The position numbers were made by a program, and so were the translations under genes. DNA of 64,000 nt from Alcanivorax sp. (lineage in GTDB: Bacteria; Pseudomonadota; Gammaproteobacteria; Pseudomonadales; Alcanivoracaceae), in assembly GCA_022449455.1 (NCBI GenBank), contig JAKUPL010000004.1, positions 124,001 to 188,000 of the forward strand. Reading direction: 5' to 3'. This document shows positions 54,074 through 62,735 of this stretch, piece by piece; the stretch's first letter is position 1, and each line of letters begins with the position of its first letter. Below the pieces are notes generated by a model. It made no database searches. It was not told the origin of the DNA and saw nothing but the letters and a program-made list of their open reading frames with translations.

Positions 54074-54694
54074 TCAAACGTTCGCTTTCAACGTATAGGT
54101 GCCGGTGACACTGGCGCGGTCGAGGATGTGCCCTTCCATGGCCTTCATCACGTCGCCGCCACGGAAGTCGCCGTCCAGGCCCAGGCTGGTCACGTCCAGG
54201 GCGTAGACGGTGAAGGTGTAGTGGTGCAGGCGTTCGTCGTTCCAGGGCGGGCAGGGGCCGTCGTAGCCGCCGTAGACGCCTTTCATGTCCGGATCGCCGG
54301 CCATGAAGTCGGTGTAATCGTTGGCGCCGCGCACGCCTTTCTCCACCCGGCCGGTGCTCTTGCCGCGCGGCGTCACGCCGTCGGAGTCCTCGCCCTCGGC
54401 GATCTCGCGCACCTCGGCGGGGATGTCCACCAGCAGCCAATGGTAGAAGTCCACCCGGGGCATTTCCTCCGCCAGGGTTTTGCCTTCCTGATTGACGTGG
54501 CTGGCGTCGGACGGCACGTCCGGGTCCACCACCACCACGGCGAAGCTGCGGGTACCGTCCGGCACGCCGTCCCACACCACCCGGGGGTTGCGGTTGTCGC
54601 TCAGGGCCATGTGGTCCTGGGCATGGGGTACCGCGAACGCGAACTGGCCGGGAATCGGTTGGCCTTCGGAAATGCCTTCCACGGTGATACGCAT
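54074..54694 (-). CDS. YbhB/YbcL-family (PEBP-like) protein
   Basis: Phosphatidylethanolamine-binding-protein fold, 206 aa, function in bacteria poorly defined. It has the conserved pocket FAVVVVDPDVPSDASHVN, the YHWLLVDIPAEVREI strand and GGYDGPCPPWNDERLHHYTFTVYALD. It is cytoplasmic, with no signal peptide. GGAGGACACC before the ATG is a good Shine-Dalgarno. Runs toward bioD. Confidence 0.9.
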   Translation of the reverse strand: MRITVEGISEGQPIPGQFAFAVPHAQDHMALSDNRNPRVVWDGVPDGTRSFAVVVVDPDVPSDASHVNQEGKTLAEEMPRVDFYHWLLVDIPAEVREIAEGEDSDGVTPRGKSTGRVEKGVRGANDYTDFMAGDPDMKGVYGGYDGPCPPWNDERLHHYTFTVYALDVTSLGLDGDFRGGDVMKAMEGHILDRASVTGTYTLKANV

Positions 54695-54722
54695 GGTGTC
54701 CTCCTGAATCGGTGATTGAATC

Positions 54723-55184
54723 CTAAAGAATGCCGGCGTCGAGGCCGGCGGCCATGTACAGCCCCAGCTCCTCCACCTGATCGACGAACGTCTCCTGCCA
54801 GTCGCCCCGGCAGATCAGCGGGTCCCGGGCCCAGCTCCAGCGCAGGCCGGTGGCGATGGACTCCACCGCCCGGCGGGTGCCGGTGCCGTCCTGGCCGGCG
54901 CGCACGTACAGCGCGCAGGGCAGGCCCTGCTGGTGGTCGATCACGGCGTAGTAGCTGCGGTCGAAGAAGTCCTTCAGGGCGCCGCTCATGTAGCCCAGGT
55001 TTTCGGTGGTGCCGAGCAGAATGCCATGGCAGGCCAGCACGTCCTCCGGGCCGGCCTCCAGGGGCGGCTTCCACACCGCTTCCACCGCCTCGATGTCGTC
55101 ATGGCGGGCGCCGCGCAGCGCCGCCTCCGCCAGACGGCGGGTATTGGGGGAGGGGGCATGGGCAACGATCAGCAAGCGCTTCAT
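54723..55184 (-). CDS. Flavodoxin-fold oxidoreductase-like protein
   Basis: Protein of 153 aa with an NADPH-dependent FMN-reductase/flavodoxin pattern: MKRLLIVAHAPSPNTRRLAEAALRGA for phosphate binding and ACHGILLGTTENLGYMSGALKDFFDRSYY as the flavin loop. No redox cysteine motif. The ATG at 55184 is the start; it is in line with the PEBP-like gene downstream with a 28-nt gap, possibly one transcript. Confidence 0.8.
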   Translation of the reverse strand: MKRLLIVAHAPSPNTRRLAEAALRGARHDDIEAVEAVWKPPLEAGPEDVLACHGILLGTTENLGYMSGALKDFFDRSYYAVIDHQQGLPCALYVRAGQDGTGTRRAVESIATGLRWSWARDPLICRGDWQETFVDQVEELGLYMAAGLDAGIL

Positions 55185-55220
55185 TCGGTCAGAGTAGCAG
55201 GGGGGATGAGGAAAGGGGCA

Positions 55221-55267
55221 AGTTAAAAGTTGAAAGTTAAAAGGGCGGCGGCTTTCAACTTTCAACT
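55221..55267. repeat. Heptamer inverted-repeat element E
   Basis: Left arm 55221-55241 has AGTTAAA, AGTTGAA, AGTTAAA; right arm 55254-55267 has TTCAACT twice, ending on the first base of the lrp-type stop codon (TCA on plus). The arms form a 16-bp stem with one mismatch around a GC core. Smallest copy. Confidence 0.8.
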
Positions 55268-55755
55268 CAATCAATATACGTCAACGGCAACGCCGACGTA
55301 TCAATCACCCGCCGCATCACGAAACTGGAACGCACCCCGGTGACGCCTTCGATGCGGGTGATCTTGTTGAGCAGAAACTGCTGGTACTGGTCGATGTCCG
55401 GCACCACCACCTTGAGCAGATAATCCGCCTCCTGGCCGGTGACCAGATAGCATTGCTGCACCTGGGGGTACTCGGCCACCGTGGCTTCGAAATTGGCGAA
55501 GCGCTCCGGGGTGTGGCGGTCCATGCTGATCTGGATCATGGCGGTCAGATCCAGCCCCAGCCGGCGCGGGTCGAGCACCGTTTCCCGGCGCAGGATGACG
55601 CCCGCTTCCTCCAGCTTCTGCACCCGCCGCGAGCAGGGCGAGGGCGACAGGCCCACCTGTTCCGCCAATTGCTGGTTGGTGAGGCCGCCGTCGCGTTGCA
55701 GGGCGTCGAGAATGCGCACGTCGGTGCGGTCGAGTTTCGCGAGTTTTTTCTCCAT
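55267..55755 (-). CDS. Lrp/AsnC-family transcriptional regulator
   Basis: Amino-acid-responsive regulator of 162 aa. The winged helix-turn-helix DRTDVRILDALQRDGGLTNQQLAEQVGLSPSPCSRRVQKLEEAGVI is followed by the RAM/ACT-like ligand-binding domain (AMIQISMDRHTPERFANFEATV to LVTGQEADYLLKVVVPDI). The target is unknown. Divergent from leuA across 279 nt, so control of leucine synthesis is a reasonable idea, not shown. Confidence 0.93.
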   Translation of the reverse strand: MEKKLAKLDRTDVRILDALQRDGGLTNQQLAEQVGLSPSPCSRRVQKLEEAGVILRRETVLDPRRLGLDLTAMIQISMDRHTPERFANFEATVAEYPQVQQCYLVTGQEADYLLKVVVPDIDQYQQFLLNKITRIEGVTGVRSSFVMRRVIDTSALPLTYID

Positions 55756-55888
55756 GGCGCAACGAATCCTCGATATGGCGTTTATGAAAGGTGGAATATT
55801 GCTGACGGTGTCGAAATAAGAGGAAAAAAGCAAGCACATTGTCGGTGCGGGCGCCTAGACTGGTTCCTGTGCCGCGAGACGATCACAA

Positions 55889-55945
55889 GTCGCCTCGCGG
55901 TCGGTCGGGTTCCCGCCTTACCGGGCGGGAACCGGGACCGATTTT
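55889..55945 (+). promoter_or_regulatory. Attenuator-like hairpin in the leuA leader
   Basis: GTTCCCGCC (55909-55917) pairs with GGCGGGAAC (55924-55932) around a 6-nt loop, extended by CGG/CCG and CGGTC/GACCG pairs and followed by ATTTT. A terminator-like structure about 90 nt before leuA. No leader peptide with Leu codons is visible, so the mechanism is open. Confidence 0.4.
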
Positions 55946-56034
55946 CCGGCGCCACGCCGCGCCCCCACCGGTGATCCCGGTCGCGGTCCAACGCCAAGGC
56001 CAACCCGGCAACACAACATTATCTGGAGCAACCC

Positions 56035-57720
56035 ATGAGTTTCGATCATCGCAAGTACGCGCCTTTCGCCACCATCGACAAACCGGACCGCCAGTGGCCG
56101 TCCAAGCGTATCGAGAAAGCCCCCCTATGGGCGGCGGTGGACCTGCGCGACGGCAACCAGGCGCTGATCAAGCCCATGTCGGTGGCCCAGAAGAAACGCT
56201 TCTTCAAGCTGCTGGTGGAGCTCGGTTACAAGGAAATCGAAGTCGGTTTCCCGTCCGCCAGCCAGATCGACTATGACTTCTGCCGTGCCCTTATCGAGGA
56301 AGACCTGGTGCCCGACGACGTGCACATCCAGGTGCTCAGCCAGGCCCGTCAGGAGTTGATCGAGCGCACCTTCGAGTCCCTCAAGGGCGCCAACAAGGCC
56401 GTGGTGCACATCTACAACGCCACCTCGCCCACCTTCCGCGAGCAGGTGTTCAACGTGGACAAGGAGGGCTGCAAGGCGATCGCCGTGAAGTCCGCCGAGT
56501 GGGTCCGTGACGCCGCCGCCAAACAGCCGGACACCGAATGGTCGTTCCAGTATTCCCCGGAGACCTTCAGCGCCACCGAGACCGATTTCGCCATCGAGGT
56601 GATCGACGCGGTCAACGAGGTGTGGCGGCCGGACCAGGGCCAGCGCGTGATCATCAACCTGCCGGCCACGGTGGAAGTGAGCACGCCGAACGTGTTCGCC
56701 GACCAAGTGGAACTGGTGCACGAGAACATCCGCTACCGGGAGCACGTGCTGATCAGTGTGCACACCCATGACGACCGGGGCTGCGGCGTGGCCGCCGCGG
56801 AGCTGGCGGTGATGGCCGGCGCCGACCGGGTGGAAGGCACCCTGCTCGGCAACGGTGAGCGCACCGGCAACATGGACCTGGTGACCGCCGGCATGAACCT
56901 GTACGCCCAGGGCATCGATCCGGAGATCGACTTCTCGCGCATGAAGGAAATCCGCGCCCTGGTGGAAGAGATCACCGAGATCGACACCCATCCGCGTCAT
57001 CCCTATGCGGGGGATCTGGTGTTCACCGCCTTCTCCGGCAGCCACCAGGATGCGATCCGTAAATGCCTGGCGCGCTACACCCCGGGCGACATCTGGCGCG
57101 TGGCCTATCTGCCCATCGACCCGCACGATCTGGGCCGCCGCTACGAGGAAGTGGTGCGCATCAACTCCCAGTCCGGCAAGGGCGGCGTGGCCCATGTGCT
57201 GGAGCGGGACTTCGGCATCAGCCTGCCGCGCTGGCTGCAGCAGGAGCTGGCCATGGTGGTGCAGCAGGACGCCGAGGAAGACGGCGGTGAGATCACCGGT
57301 GAGCGCATTCATCGCCGCTTCAATGGCGACTACCTGAACGTGCCGGCGGGCTGGACGCTGCGCTCCTACGACCTGCACCGCGCCGATGACGGCGTGCGGG
57401 CGCGCATCAGCGTCGGCGACGAGGAAGGGGCCACGGTGGACCTGGAAGGTCGCGGTGAAGGCGCCATGGGTGCCCTGGTGGACGCGCTCAACCGTCGTCA
57501 CGGCTGGCAGATCCGGATCGAGGCGTTTGATGAGTACTCCCTCGGCGACAACACCGAGGCCAACGCCATGGCCTGCGTGCGGGTGCAGGTGGGCGAACAG
57601 GTGCAGAGCGCCGTGGCCCTGGCCGCGGACACCACCGCCGCCGCGTTGCAGGGGATCCTGTCCGCCGCCGGCCGGGTGGCGGCCTCCGAAGCCGAGCAGC
57701 CGGCCCGCGCCCGGGCCTGA
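56035..57720 (+). CDS. leuA: 2-isopropylmalate synthase
   Basis: First committed step of leucine synthesis, condensing acetyl-CoA with 2-oxoisovalerate. It has the metal-binding WAAVDLRDGNQALIKPM and SVHTHDDRGCGVAAAELAVMAGADRVEGTLLGNGERTGN (the HxH motif), and a C-terminal LeuA-dimer regulatory domain that ends TAAALQGILSAAGRV. 561 aa is the longer LeuA type. The ATG is preceded by GGAGCAACCC (GGAG). Ends with a strong terminator, so monocistronic. Confidence 0.97.
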   Translation: MSFDHRKYAPFATIDKPDRQWPSKRIEKAPLWAAVDLRDGNQALIKPMSVAQKKRFFKLLVELGYKEIEVGFPSASQIDYDFCRALIEEDLVPDDVHIQVLSQARQELIERTFESLKGANKAVVHIYNATSPTFREQVFNVDKEGCKAIAVKSAEWVRDAAAKQPDTEWSFQYSPETFSATETDFAIEVIDAVNEVWRPDQGQRVIINLPATVEVSTPNVFADQVELVHENIRYREHVLISVHTHDDRGCGVAAAELAVMAGADRVEGTLLGNGERTGNMDLVTAGMNLYAQGIDPEIDFSRMKEIRALVEEITEIDTHPRHPYAGDLVFTAFSGSHQDAIRKCLARYTPGDIWRVAYLPIDPHDLGRRYEEVVRINSQSGKGGVAHVLERDFGISLPRWLQQELAMVVQQDAEEDGGEITGERIHRRFNGDYLNVPAGWTLRSYDLHRADDGVRARISVGDEEGATVDLEGRGEGAMGALVDALNRRHGWQIRIEAFDEYSLGDNTEANAMACVRVQVGEQVQSAVALAADTTAAALQGILSAAGRVAASEAEQPARARA

Positions 57721-57742
57721 CCGGAACGGCCCCCGGGCCACG

Positions 57743-57779
57743 AAAAAGCCCGCCCTTCGAAAGAGGGGCGGGCTTTTTT
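57743..57779 (+). terminator. Intrinsic terminator after leuA
   Basis: AAAAAGCCCGCCC pairs with GGGCGGGCTTTTT around TTCGAAAGAG, then a run of T. It can function on both strands and also faces the convergent amidotransferase gene. Confidence 0.95.
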
Positions 57780-57820
57780 GTTCATCGCGCCCTGAGCCGC
57801 TTAGCAGTGATCTTCGGCGT

Positions 57821-58522
57821 TCAGCCGCGCTCCGGCAGGAAGACTTCCAGCAGGCGGTTCAGGCGCCGGCGGGCTTCGTCGAACAGCGGCGGGTGCGCCA
57901 GCATCTCCGCCTCGCTCTGCACCCAGGGGCCGCCGTCGCGCAGTTCGTCGGCGCATTCGTGGCACAGGGCGCGCACGTTGTCCGGTGCCAGCTCCAGATG
58001 AAACTGCAGGCCCAGCACCCGGTCACCATAGCGGAACGCCTGATTCTCGCAGCCCCAGCTGCGCGCCAGATGGACGGCGCCGGGCGGGATGGCGAAGGTG
58101 TCGCCGTGCCAGTGCAACACCGGCACGCCGTCGTCGAACACCGCGCCGATCGGGTCGGCGCGCCCGGCCTCGGTGCTTTGCACCGGGAACCAGCCGATTT
58201 CCCGCTGCGGGTTACGGGTCACCGGCGCGCCCAGCACCCGGGCGATAATCTGCGCGCCCAGGCACACGCCCAGTATCTTGTGGTCCCGTTCCAGGCAGGC
58301 GGCGATCAGCCGTTTCTCGCCGTCCAGCCAGGGATAGCGGTGTTCGTCGTCGGCGCCCATCGGGCCGCCCATCACGATCAAGGCGTCGAACTGGTCCGGG
58401 TCCGGCAGCGGGTCACCGTGATACAGCCGCGAACCGCTGACCGTATGCCCCCGGCGTTCCAGCCAGCCGGCCAGGGTGCCCAGTTTCTCGAACGGCACAT
58501 GGGACAGGTAGTGGACGCGCAT
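57821..58522 (-). CDS. Type 1 glutamine amidotransferase-like protein
   Basis: Class I GATase fold of 233 aa. Nucleophile Cys in KILGVCLGAQIIARVLGAPV, His-Glu pair in VLGLQFHLELAP, and an early oxyanion strand LIVMGGPMGADDEHRYPWL. No partner synthase domain follows, so the acceptor is unknown; such proteins resemble GMP-synthase-type amidotransferases. ATG 58522 starts MRVHYLSHVPFEKLGTL. The META-domain lipoprotein gene lies 10 nt upstream on the same strand. Confidence 0.87.
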   Translation of the reverse strand: MRVHYLSHVPFEKLGTLAGWLERRGHTVSGSRLYHGDPLPDPDQFDALIVMGGPMGADDEHRYPWLDGEKRLIAACLERDHKILGVCLGAQIIARVLGAPVTRNPQREIGWFPVQSTEAGRADPIGAVFDDGVPVLHWHGDTFAIPPGAVHLARSWGCENQAFRYGDRVLGLQFHLELAPDNVRALCHECADELRDGGPWVQSEAEMLAHPPLFDEARRRLNRLLEVFLPERG

Positions 58523-58532
58523 AGCGGGTTTC

Positions 58533-59609
58533 CTAATACAGGTATTCCGCCCGCAGCACCGCCAGCAGACCGTCCTCGTCGTCGTAGAGATTGAGGCGCT
58601 GGCCTTCCACCTGGAAGCGCTGGGTGCGGTTGAGCACGGCCATGAAGGCCTCGGCCACGTTGTCGCCGGTGCAGGCCATTTCCGTGCTGCTCAGATTCTC
58701 CAGAGTAAGCCGCTGCCCGTCGCTTTGGTAGCGCCCGCTGAGGGTGTTGCAGCCGGTGTTGCCCTTCACTTCACCCTGCTGACCATGGAACACCAGATGG
58801 GCCTGGCGGTTCTGGCCCTCCGGCGCCGGCACCGGGCGGCCCTCCACCTGCAGCAGCTTCCAGTAGGTGTCGGCCAGGCCGGCGTTGGCGCTGGCCGGGC
58901 TCAGCGGCAGGGTCACCGGGCGCTGGCCGTTGTCCAGCACGCGCAGGGGCGCGGGCATGGCGAACAGGGTGGCGCCGTCGGCGAGCACCCGGGCGTCCAG
59001 ACCGTAGCGGCGGTCGGCGGCCACCCGGCTCTGGTCGAAATAGAGGCGGAAGGGCTGGGCCAGGTCGCCCTCCAGGGTCAGGCGGGCCAGTCGCTGGGCC
59101 AGCGGCGCGCTGTCGCCGCCGGACAGGTCACGCAGGGTCAGCACCACCACGCCGGTGTCCGGGATGGCGGCGTCTTCCGGCAGAATCAGGCGCCCTTCAA
59201 CGGTGCCGATGTCGGTGGCATCGCGGCGGTATTCGCCGGCGAACGGGGAGTCGCCCTCCAGGGTCAGGGTCGGGTTGTCCAGGGTCGTGGTCAGGGTCTG
59301 ATCGACGATCAGGCCGCCGTCGTCCAGGTAGTGCAGGGCCAGTTCACCCTGGTCGGTTTTCTCCCAGCGCAGGCCACGGCGAGGGTCGCCATTGACCAGA
59401 TACAGCTGGCCGTCGTCCTCCAGCACCAGGGCGTTCAGCTCGCTGTCACCGGCCGGGCGCCAGATGCCGGCCAGCCCTTCACGGACCTGGGTGGCGGGGG
59501 CTTCGGCGGGCACTTCCGCCGATTGCTCCGGGGGAGAGGGGGGCGAGGCCGGGTCGTCGCAGGCGCTGAGCACAAATACAAGAGGGACGAGTAACCGGAA
59601 CGGTCTCAT
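58533..59609 (-). CDS. Lipoprotein with YbaY-type and META domains
   Basis: Envelope lipoprotein of 358 aa. Signal peptide with lipobox LSAC (MRPFRLLVPLVFVLSAC), a Pro/Ala/Glu linker, a YbaY-like beta domain (EGRLILPEDAAIPDTGVVVLTLRDLSGG to RYGLDARVLADGATLFA), and a C-terminal META (HslJ-like) domain with TYWKLLQVEGRPV, GNTGCNTLSGRYQ and TEMAC. GGAGA precedes the ATG. A stress-related or periplasmic stabilising role is plausible, not shown. Confidence 0.85.
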   Translation of the reverse strand: MRPFRLLVPLVFVLSACDDPASPPSPPEQSAEVPAEAPATQVREGLAGIWRPAGDSELNALVLEDDGQLYLVNGDPRRGLRWEKTDQGELALHYLDDGGLIVDQTLTTTLDNPTLTLEGDSPFAGEYRRDATDIGTVEGRLILPEDAAIPDTGVVVLTLRDLSGGDSAPLAQRLARLTLEGDLAQPFRLYFDQSRVAADRRYGLDARVLADGATLFAMPAPLRVLDNGQRPVTLPLSPASANAGLADTYWKLLQVEGRPVPAPEGQNRQAHLVFHGQQGEVKGNTGCNTLSGRYQSDGQRLTLENLSSTEMACTGDNVAEAFMAVLNRTQRFQVEGQRLNLYDDEDGLLAVLRAEYLY

Positions 59610-59669
59610 ACGGCGGTCTCCAGAATTCCATAGGGCCACGGAACACAGAGTCCCGCGCGCCCGACAAGT

Positions 59670-60341
59670 TCAAGGCGACGGGATACGCACCAAGGGCAGC
59701 TGCTCCTGAATCCAGAGCGTGCGTTGCTGCACATAGTCGGTGGTACCGCGCACGTCGTAGTAGCTGGGGCGGGGCAGCAGCACGGCCATTTGCGCCGCCT
59801 GGGCCGGCGACAACTGGTCGGCGTCGACGCCGAAATAATGGCGCGCGGCGGCCTGGGCGCCGAACACCCGGTTGCCCCATTGGGCGGTGTTCAGATACAG
59901 CTCCAGGATGCGCTGCTTGGACAGGGACAGCTCCAGCATCACCGCGATCAGGGCTTCCTGAATCTTGCGGGTATAGGTTTTTTCCGAGCTCAGGAACAGG
60001 TTCTTGGCCAGCTGCTGGGTGATGGTGGAGCCGCCGGCCACCGGACGGCCCGCTTCCTCGTTACGTTCGATGGCATGGCGGATGCCGCGCCAGTCGAAGC
60101 CGGAGTGCTCCACGAAGCGGGCGTCCTCGGAGATCAGCACCGCGCGCTTCAGGTCGTCGGCGATGCGGTCGTAGTCCCGCCATTGGTAGCTGACCTGACC
60201 ATGGGCGCGGGCGCGCTCCATGAAGGCGGTGTCCTTCGGGTTCTGGCCGCGCAGTTGCAGCACCAGGCCCAGGTACCAGAGCTGGGACGCCAGGGCGGCG
60301 ATCACCAGCAAACCCAGTACGGAAAGAAAAAATCGCTTCAT
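59670..60341 (-). CDS. mtgA: Monofunctional peptidoglycan glycosyltransferase
   Basis: GT51 enzyme that polymerises glycan strands without a transpeptidase domain, 223 aa. One N-terminal membrane helix (about 4-26), catalytic Glu in ISEDARFVEHSGFDW, and GGSTITQQLAKNLFLS with ELYLNTAQWG. Start at the ATG 60341 begins the helix; the open frame beyond is not supported. It lies downstream of the SulP gene (58-nt gap). Confidence 0.95.
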   Translation of the reverse strand: MKRFFLSVLGLLVIAALASQLWYLGLVLQLRGQNPKDTAFMERARAHGQVSYQWRDYDRIADDLKRAVLISEDARFVEHSGFDWRGIRHAIERNEEAGRPVAGGSTITQQLAKNLFLSSEKTYTRKIQEALIAVMLELSLSKQRILELYLNTAQWGNRVFGAQAAARHYFGVDADQLSPAQAAQMAVLLPRPSYYDVRGTTDYVQQRTLWIQEQLPLVRIPSP

Positions 60342-60399
60342 GCGGCGGATCGTATCCTGCTTCTCGGAGTCCCGATTCTCTCCAAAACCGGCGCCCTTG

Positions 60400-62091
60400 T
60401 CAGGTGGGCGTGGCCATTGTCTCGCCGAGAGCCTCGATGGCGTCACGGTTGTTGACGAACAGATTGGCCTCGCCGAACCGTTCCAGCAGACCGGTGTGGG
60501 CCATCACGTCACGCACCTGCTTCTTCACGCCGGAGAACGCCAGCCGCACGCCGCGGTCGTGCAGGTCGGCCTGCAGCCGTTCCAGGGTGTCGGCGCCGGT
60601 GGCGTCCATGGCGTTCATCGCCGAGGCGCAGATCAGCACCACCCGCAGGCCCGGTTCGTCGCGCAGCCGCTCACGGATAAAGCGGTCCAGCAGCGGCGCG
60701 GTCAGGTAGGTGAGCGAGGCGTCCAGGCGCAGCGCCAGCACCCCCGGCGCGATCGGCGGCAGGTCATGCAGGCGCCGGTCGCGCAGGGTGCCGGCGGCGT
60801 GCAGACCCAGCTCGATCAGGCGCGGGTGGGCGCGGCGGTAGAGGAAGAACAGCATCGCCAGCACGAAGCCGGTGAACACGCCCCAGTGCAGATAGGGCAC
60901 CGACGCCAGGGTCACCACGAAGGTGGCGATGCCGACGATGCCGTCGTCCAGGGATGCCCGCCACAGCCGCACGAAGGCGGACGGGCTGATCAGATTAAAC
61001 ACCGGCACCATGATGATGGCCGCCAGAATGGCGCGCGGCAGATGCTGCAGATAGCCGGTCAGGAACAGCAGGCACAGCACCGTGCAGAGCGCCGCGAACA
61101 GCGCCGACCAGCCGCTGGTGGCGCCCACGTAGCGGTTCAGGGCGGTACGCGAGAACGAGCCGCTGACCGGGAAGGCGCCGCTCAGGCCGCTGGCCACCTT
61201 GGCCAGGCCCTGGCCCACCAGCTCCTGGTTCTGATCCCACAGGCGGCCGTCCGGCGACGGCAGGGAGCGGGCGCTGGACATGGCTTCGGTGAAGCTGATC
61301 AGGGCGATGATCAGCGCCGCCGGCAGCAGCGCCCGGTGCTGTTCCAGGGTCAGGGCATCGGGCCATTGCAGCAGCGGCAGGCCGGCGGGCACCTGGCCGG
61401 CCACGGCGCCGCCCAGGGCGGCATAGCCCAGGGTGGCGCTCACCGCGATGCCGAGCACGCACACCACCAGCACCCCGGGCAGCTTCGGCCACAGCCGCCG
61501 CTGGACCAACAGCAGCAGCATGGCGCCGGGGCCGAACGCCAGGGTCCACAGCCAGGTCAGGTCCGGATGGGCAAGATGGTGGGCCAGCGAATCCAGAGCC
61601 GGCCCGAAACCGCCCCCATCCAGCCCCAGCAGGGCCGGCAGCTGGGACACCAGAATGATCAGGGCGGCGGCGTTGAGGAAACCGGTGATCACCGCGTTGG
61701 AAACGAAATTGGCGATCAGTCCCAGGCGCAGGGCGCCGAGCAGAAACTGGATCAGCCCGGCATAGATCGCCAGCCAGATCGCCAGGGTCACCCATTCGCC
61801 GCTCTCCGGCGTGGCCATGGGGCTCAGCGCCGCGAAGGTGAGCAGGCTGGTCAGGGCCACCGGCCCCACCGCCAGTAAAGGTGAGGAACCCCACAGAATC
61901 CCGATTACGCTGGGCAGCAGCGCGGCGTACAACCCGGTGACCGGCGGCATGCCGGCCAGGGTGGCGTAGGCCAGCGCCTGGGGAATCAGCACCAGGCCCA
62001 CGGTGACGCCGGCGAACAGGTCCTGGCGAAGGGCACGGCGGGTGGGACGGGGCCAGCTCAAAAACGGCAGCAGGCGCGTCCAGAAGGTCAT
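60400..62091 (-). CDS. SulP-family anion transporter with STAS domain
   Basis: Inner-membrane permease of 563 aa, likely for sulfate or bicarbonate. It has the SulP signature AGVTVGLVLIPQALAYATLAGMPPVTGLYAALLPSVIGILWG and SFSRTALNRYVGATSGWSALFAAL, about 11-12 helices, and a C-terminal STAS domain with LICASAMNAMDATGADTLERL. ATG 62091 with GGAG upstream; a GTG one codon earlier is an alternative. The substrate cannot be read from sequence. Confidence 0.92.
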   Translation of the reverse strand: MTFWTRLLPFLSWPRPTRRALRQDLFAGVTVGLVLIPQALAYATLAGMPPVTGLYAALLPSVIGILWGSSPLLAVGPVALTSLLTFAALSPMATPESGEWVTLAIWLAIYAGLIQFLLGALRLGLIANFVSNAVITGFLNAAALIILVSQLPALLGLDGGGFGPALDSLAHHLAHPDLTWLWTLAFGPGAMLLLLVQRRLWPKLPGVLVVCVLGIAVSATLGYAALGGAVAGQVPAGLPLLQWPDALTLEQHRALLPAALIIALISFTEAMSSARSLPSPDGRLWDQNQELVGQGLAKVASGLSGAFPVSGSFSRTALNRYVGATSGWSALFAALCTVLCLLFLTGYLQHLPRAILAAIIMVPVFNLISPSAFVRLWRASLDDGIVGIATFVVTLASVPYLHWGVFTGFVLAMLFFLYRRAHPRLIELGLHAAGTLRDRRLHDLPPIAPGVLALRLDASLTYLTAPLLDRFIRERLRDEPGLRVVLICASAMNAMDATGADTLERLQADLHDRGVRLAFSGVKKQVRDVMAHTGLLERFGEANLFVNNRDAIEALGETMATPT

Positions 62092-62242
62092 CACTTACTC
62101 CAGAGAATCGACGGCGACGGCGGCCCGGCACCCCGGGACGGGGCGAGGGCGCGGTAAAGGGTAAAGAAAGTGGTTATATGTTAATGCCAAAACATTATGG
62201 TCGCCAGGGGTGGGACGATGGCCGTCCCGAGTCGGAGGACCG

Positions 62243-62734
62243 TCAGTCCCCGTTGGTCGCCCAAAACCGCTGGTGCAGGGCCGCCGCCTCGTCCTCCAAC
62301 AGCGGGCCGATCACGTCCACTGATCGCTGGCCGGCGTCGAAGACGTGGCGGCAGGGCAGGTCCAGGGTGGGGTTTTCCGGGTGGTCGCCGGTGAGCGCCT
62401 TCAGGCGTTTCTCGGACAGGCCGTAGACCACCCGACCGACACCGGTCCAGTAAACGGCGCCGGCGCACATTGCGCAGGGCTCCGCCGAGGTGTACATGGT
62501 GCAACCGGCAAGAAACTCCGGCCCCCAGGTGGTGGAGGCGCGGGTCATCAGCACCCGTTCGGCGTGGCCGGTCATATCGTGGTCGGGCAGAAAGGCGTTC
62601 TTCTGCTCCATCAGTACCTGGCCGTCCGGCCCCACCAGCAGGGCGCCGAACGGGTGGCCGCCGTCTTCCATGGCCTGCTGGGCCACCCGGAAGGTCCGGC
62701 GCAGGTAGTGTTCGTGGTCCAGTGACCCGGACAT
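62243..62734 (-). CDS. Nucleoside/nucleobase deaminase (CDA fold, guanine-deaminase type)
   Basis: Zinc deaminase of 163 aa. Zinc ligands in MTGHAERVLMTRAS and AEPCAMCAGAVYWTGVGRVVYG (HAE and PCxxC). It resembles small guanine or cytosine deaminases rather than tRNA adenosine deaminase, but the substrate is uncertain. Its ATG is 1 nt from the stop of the permease gene, so it belongs to the same operon as the ABC transporter. Confidence 0.85.
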   Translation of the reverse strand: MSGSLDHEHYLRRTFRVAQQAMEDGGHPFGALLVGPDGQVLMEQKNAFLPDHDMTGHAERVLMTRASTTWGPEFLAGCTMYTSAEPCAMCAGAVYWTGVGRVVYGLSEKRLKALTGDHPENPTLDLPCRHVFDAGQRSVDVIGPLLEDEAAALHQRFWATNGD

Positions 62735-62735
62735 A

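Noticed and set aside
55840-56034. Leucine leader peptide before leuA
   Set aside because: No ATG or GTG frame in the leader contains a run of Leu codons.
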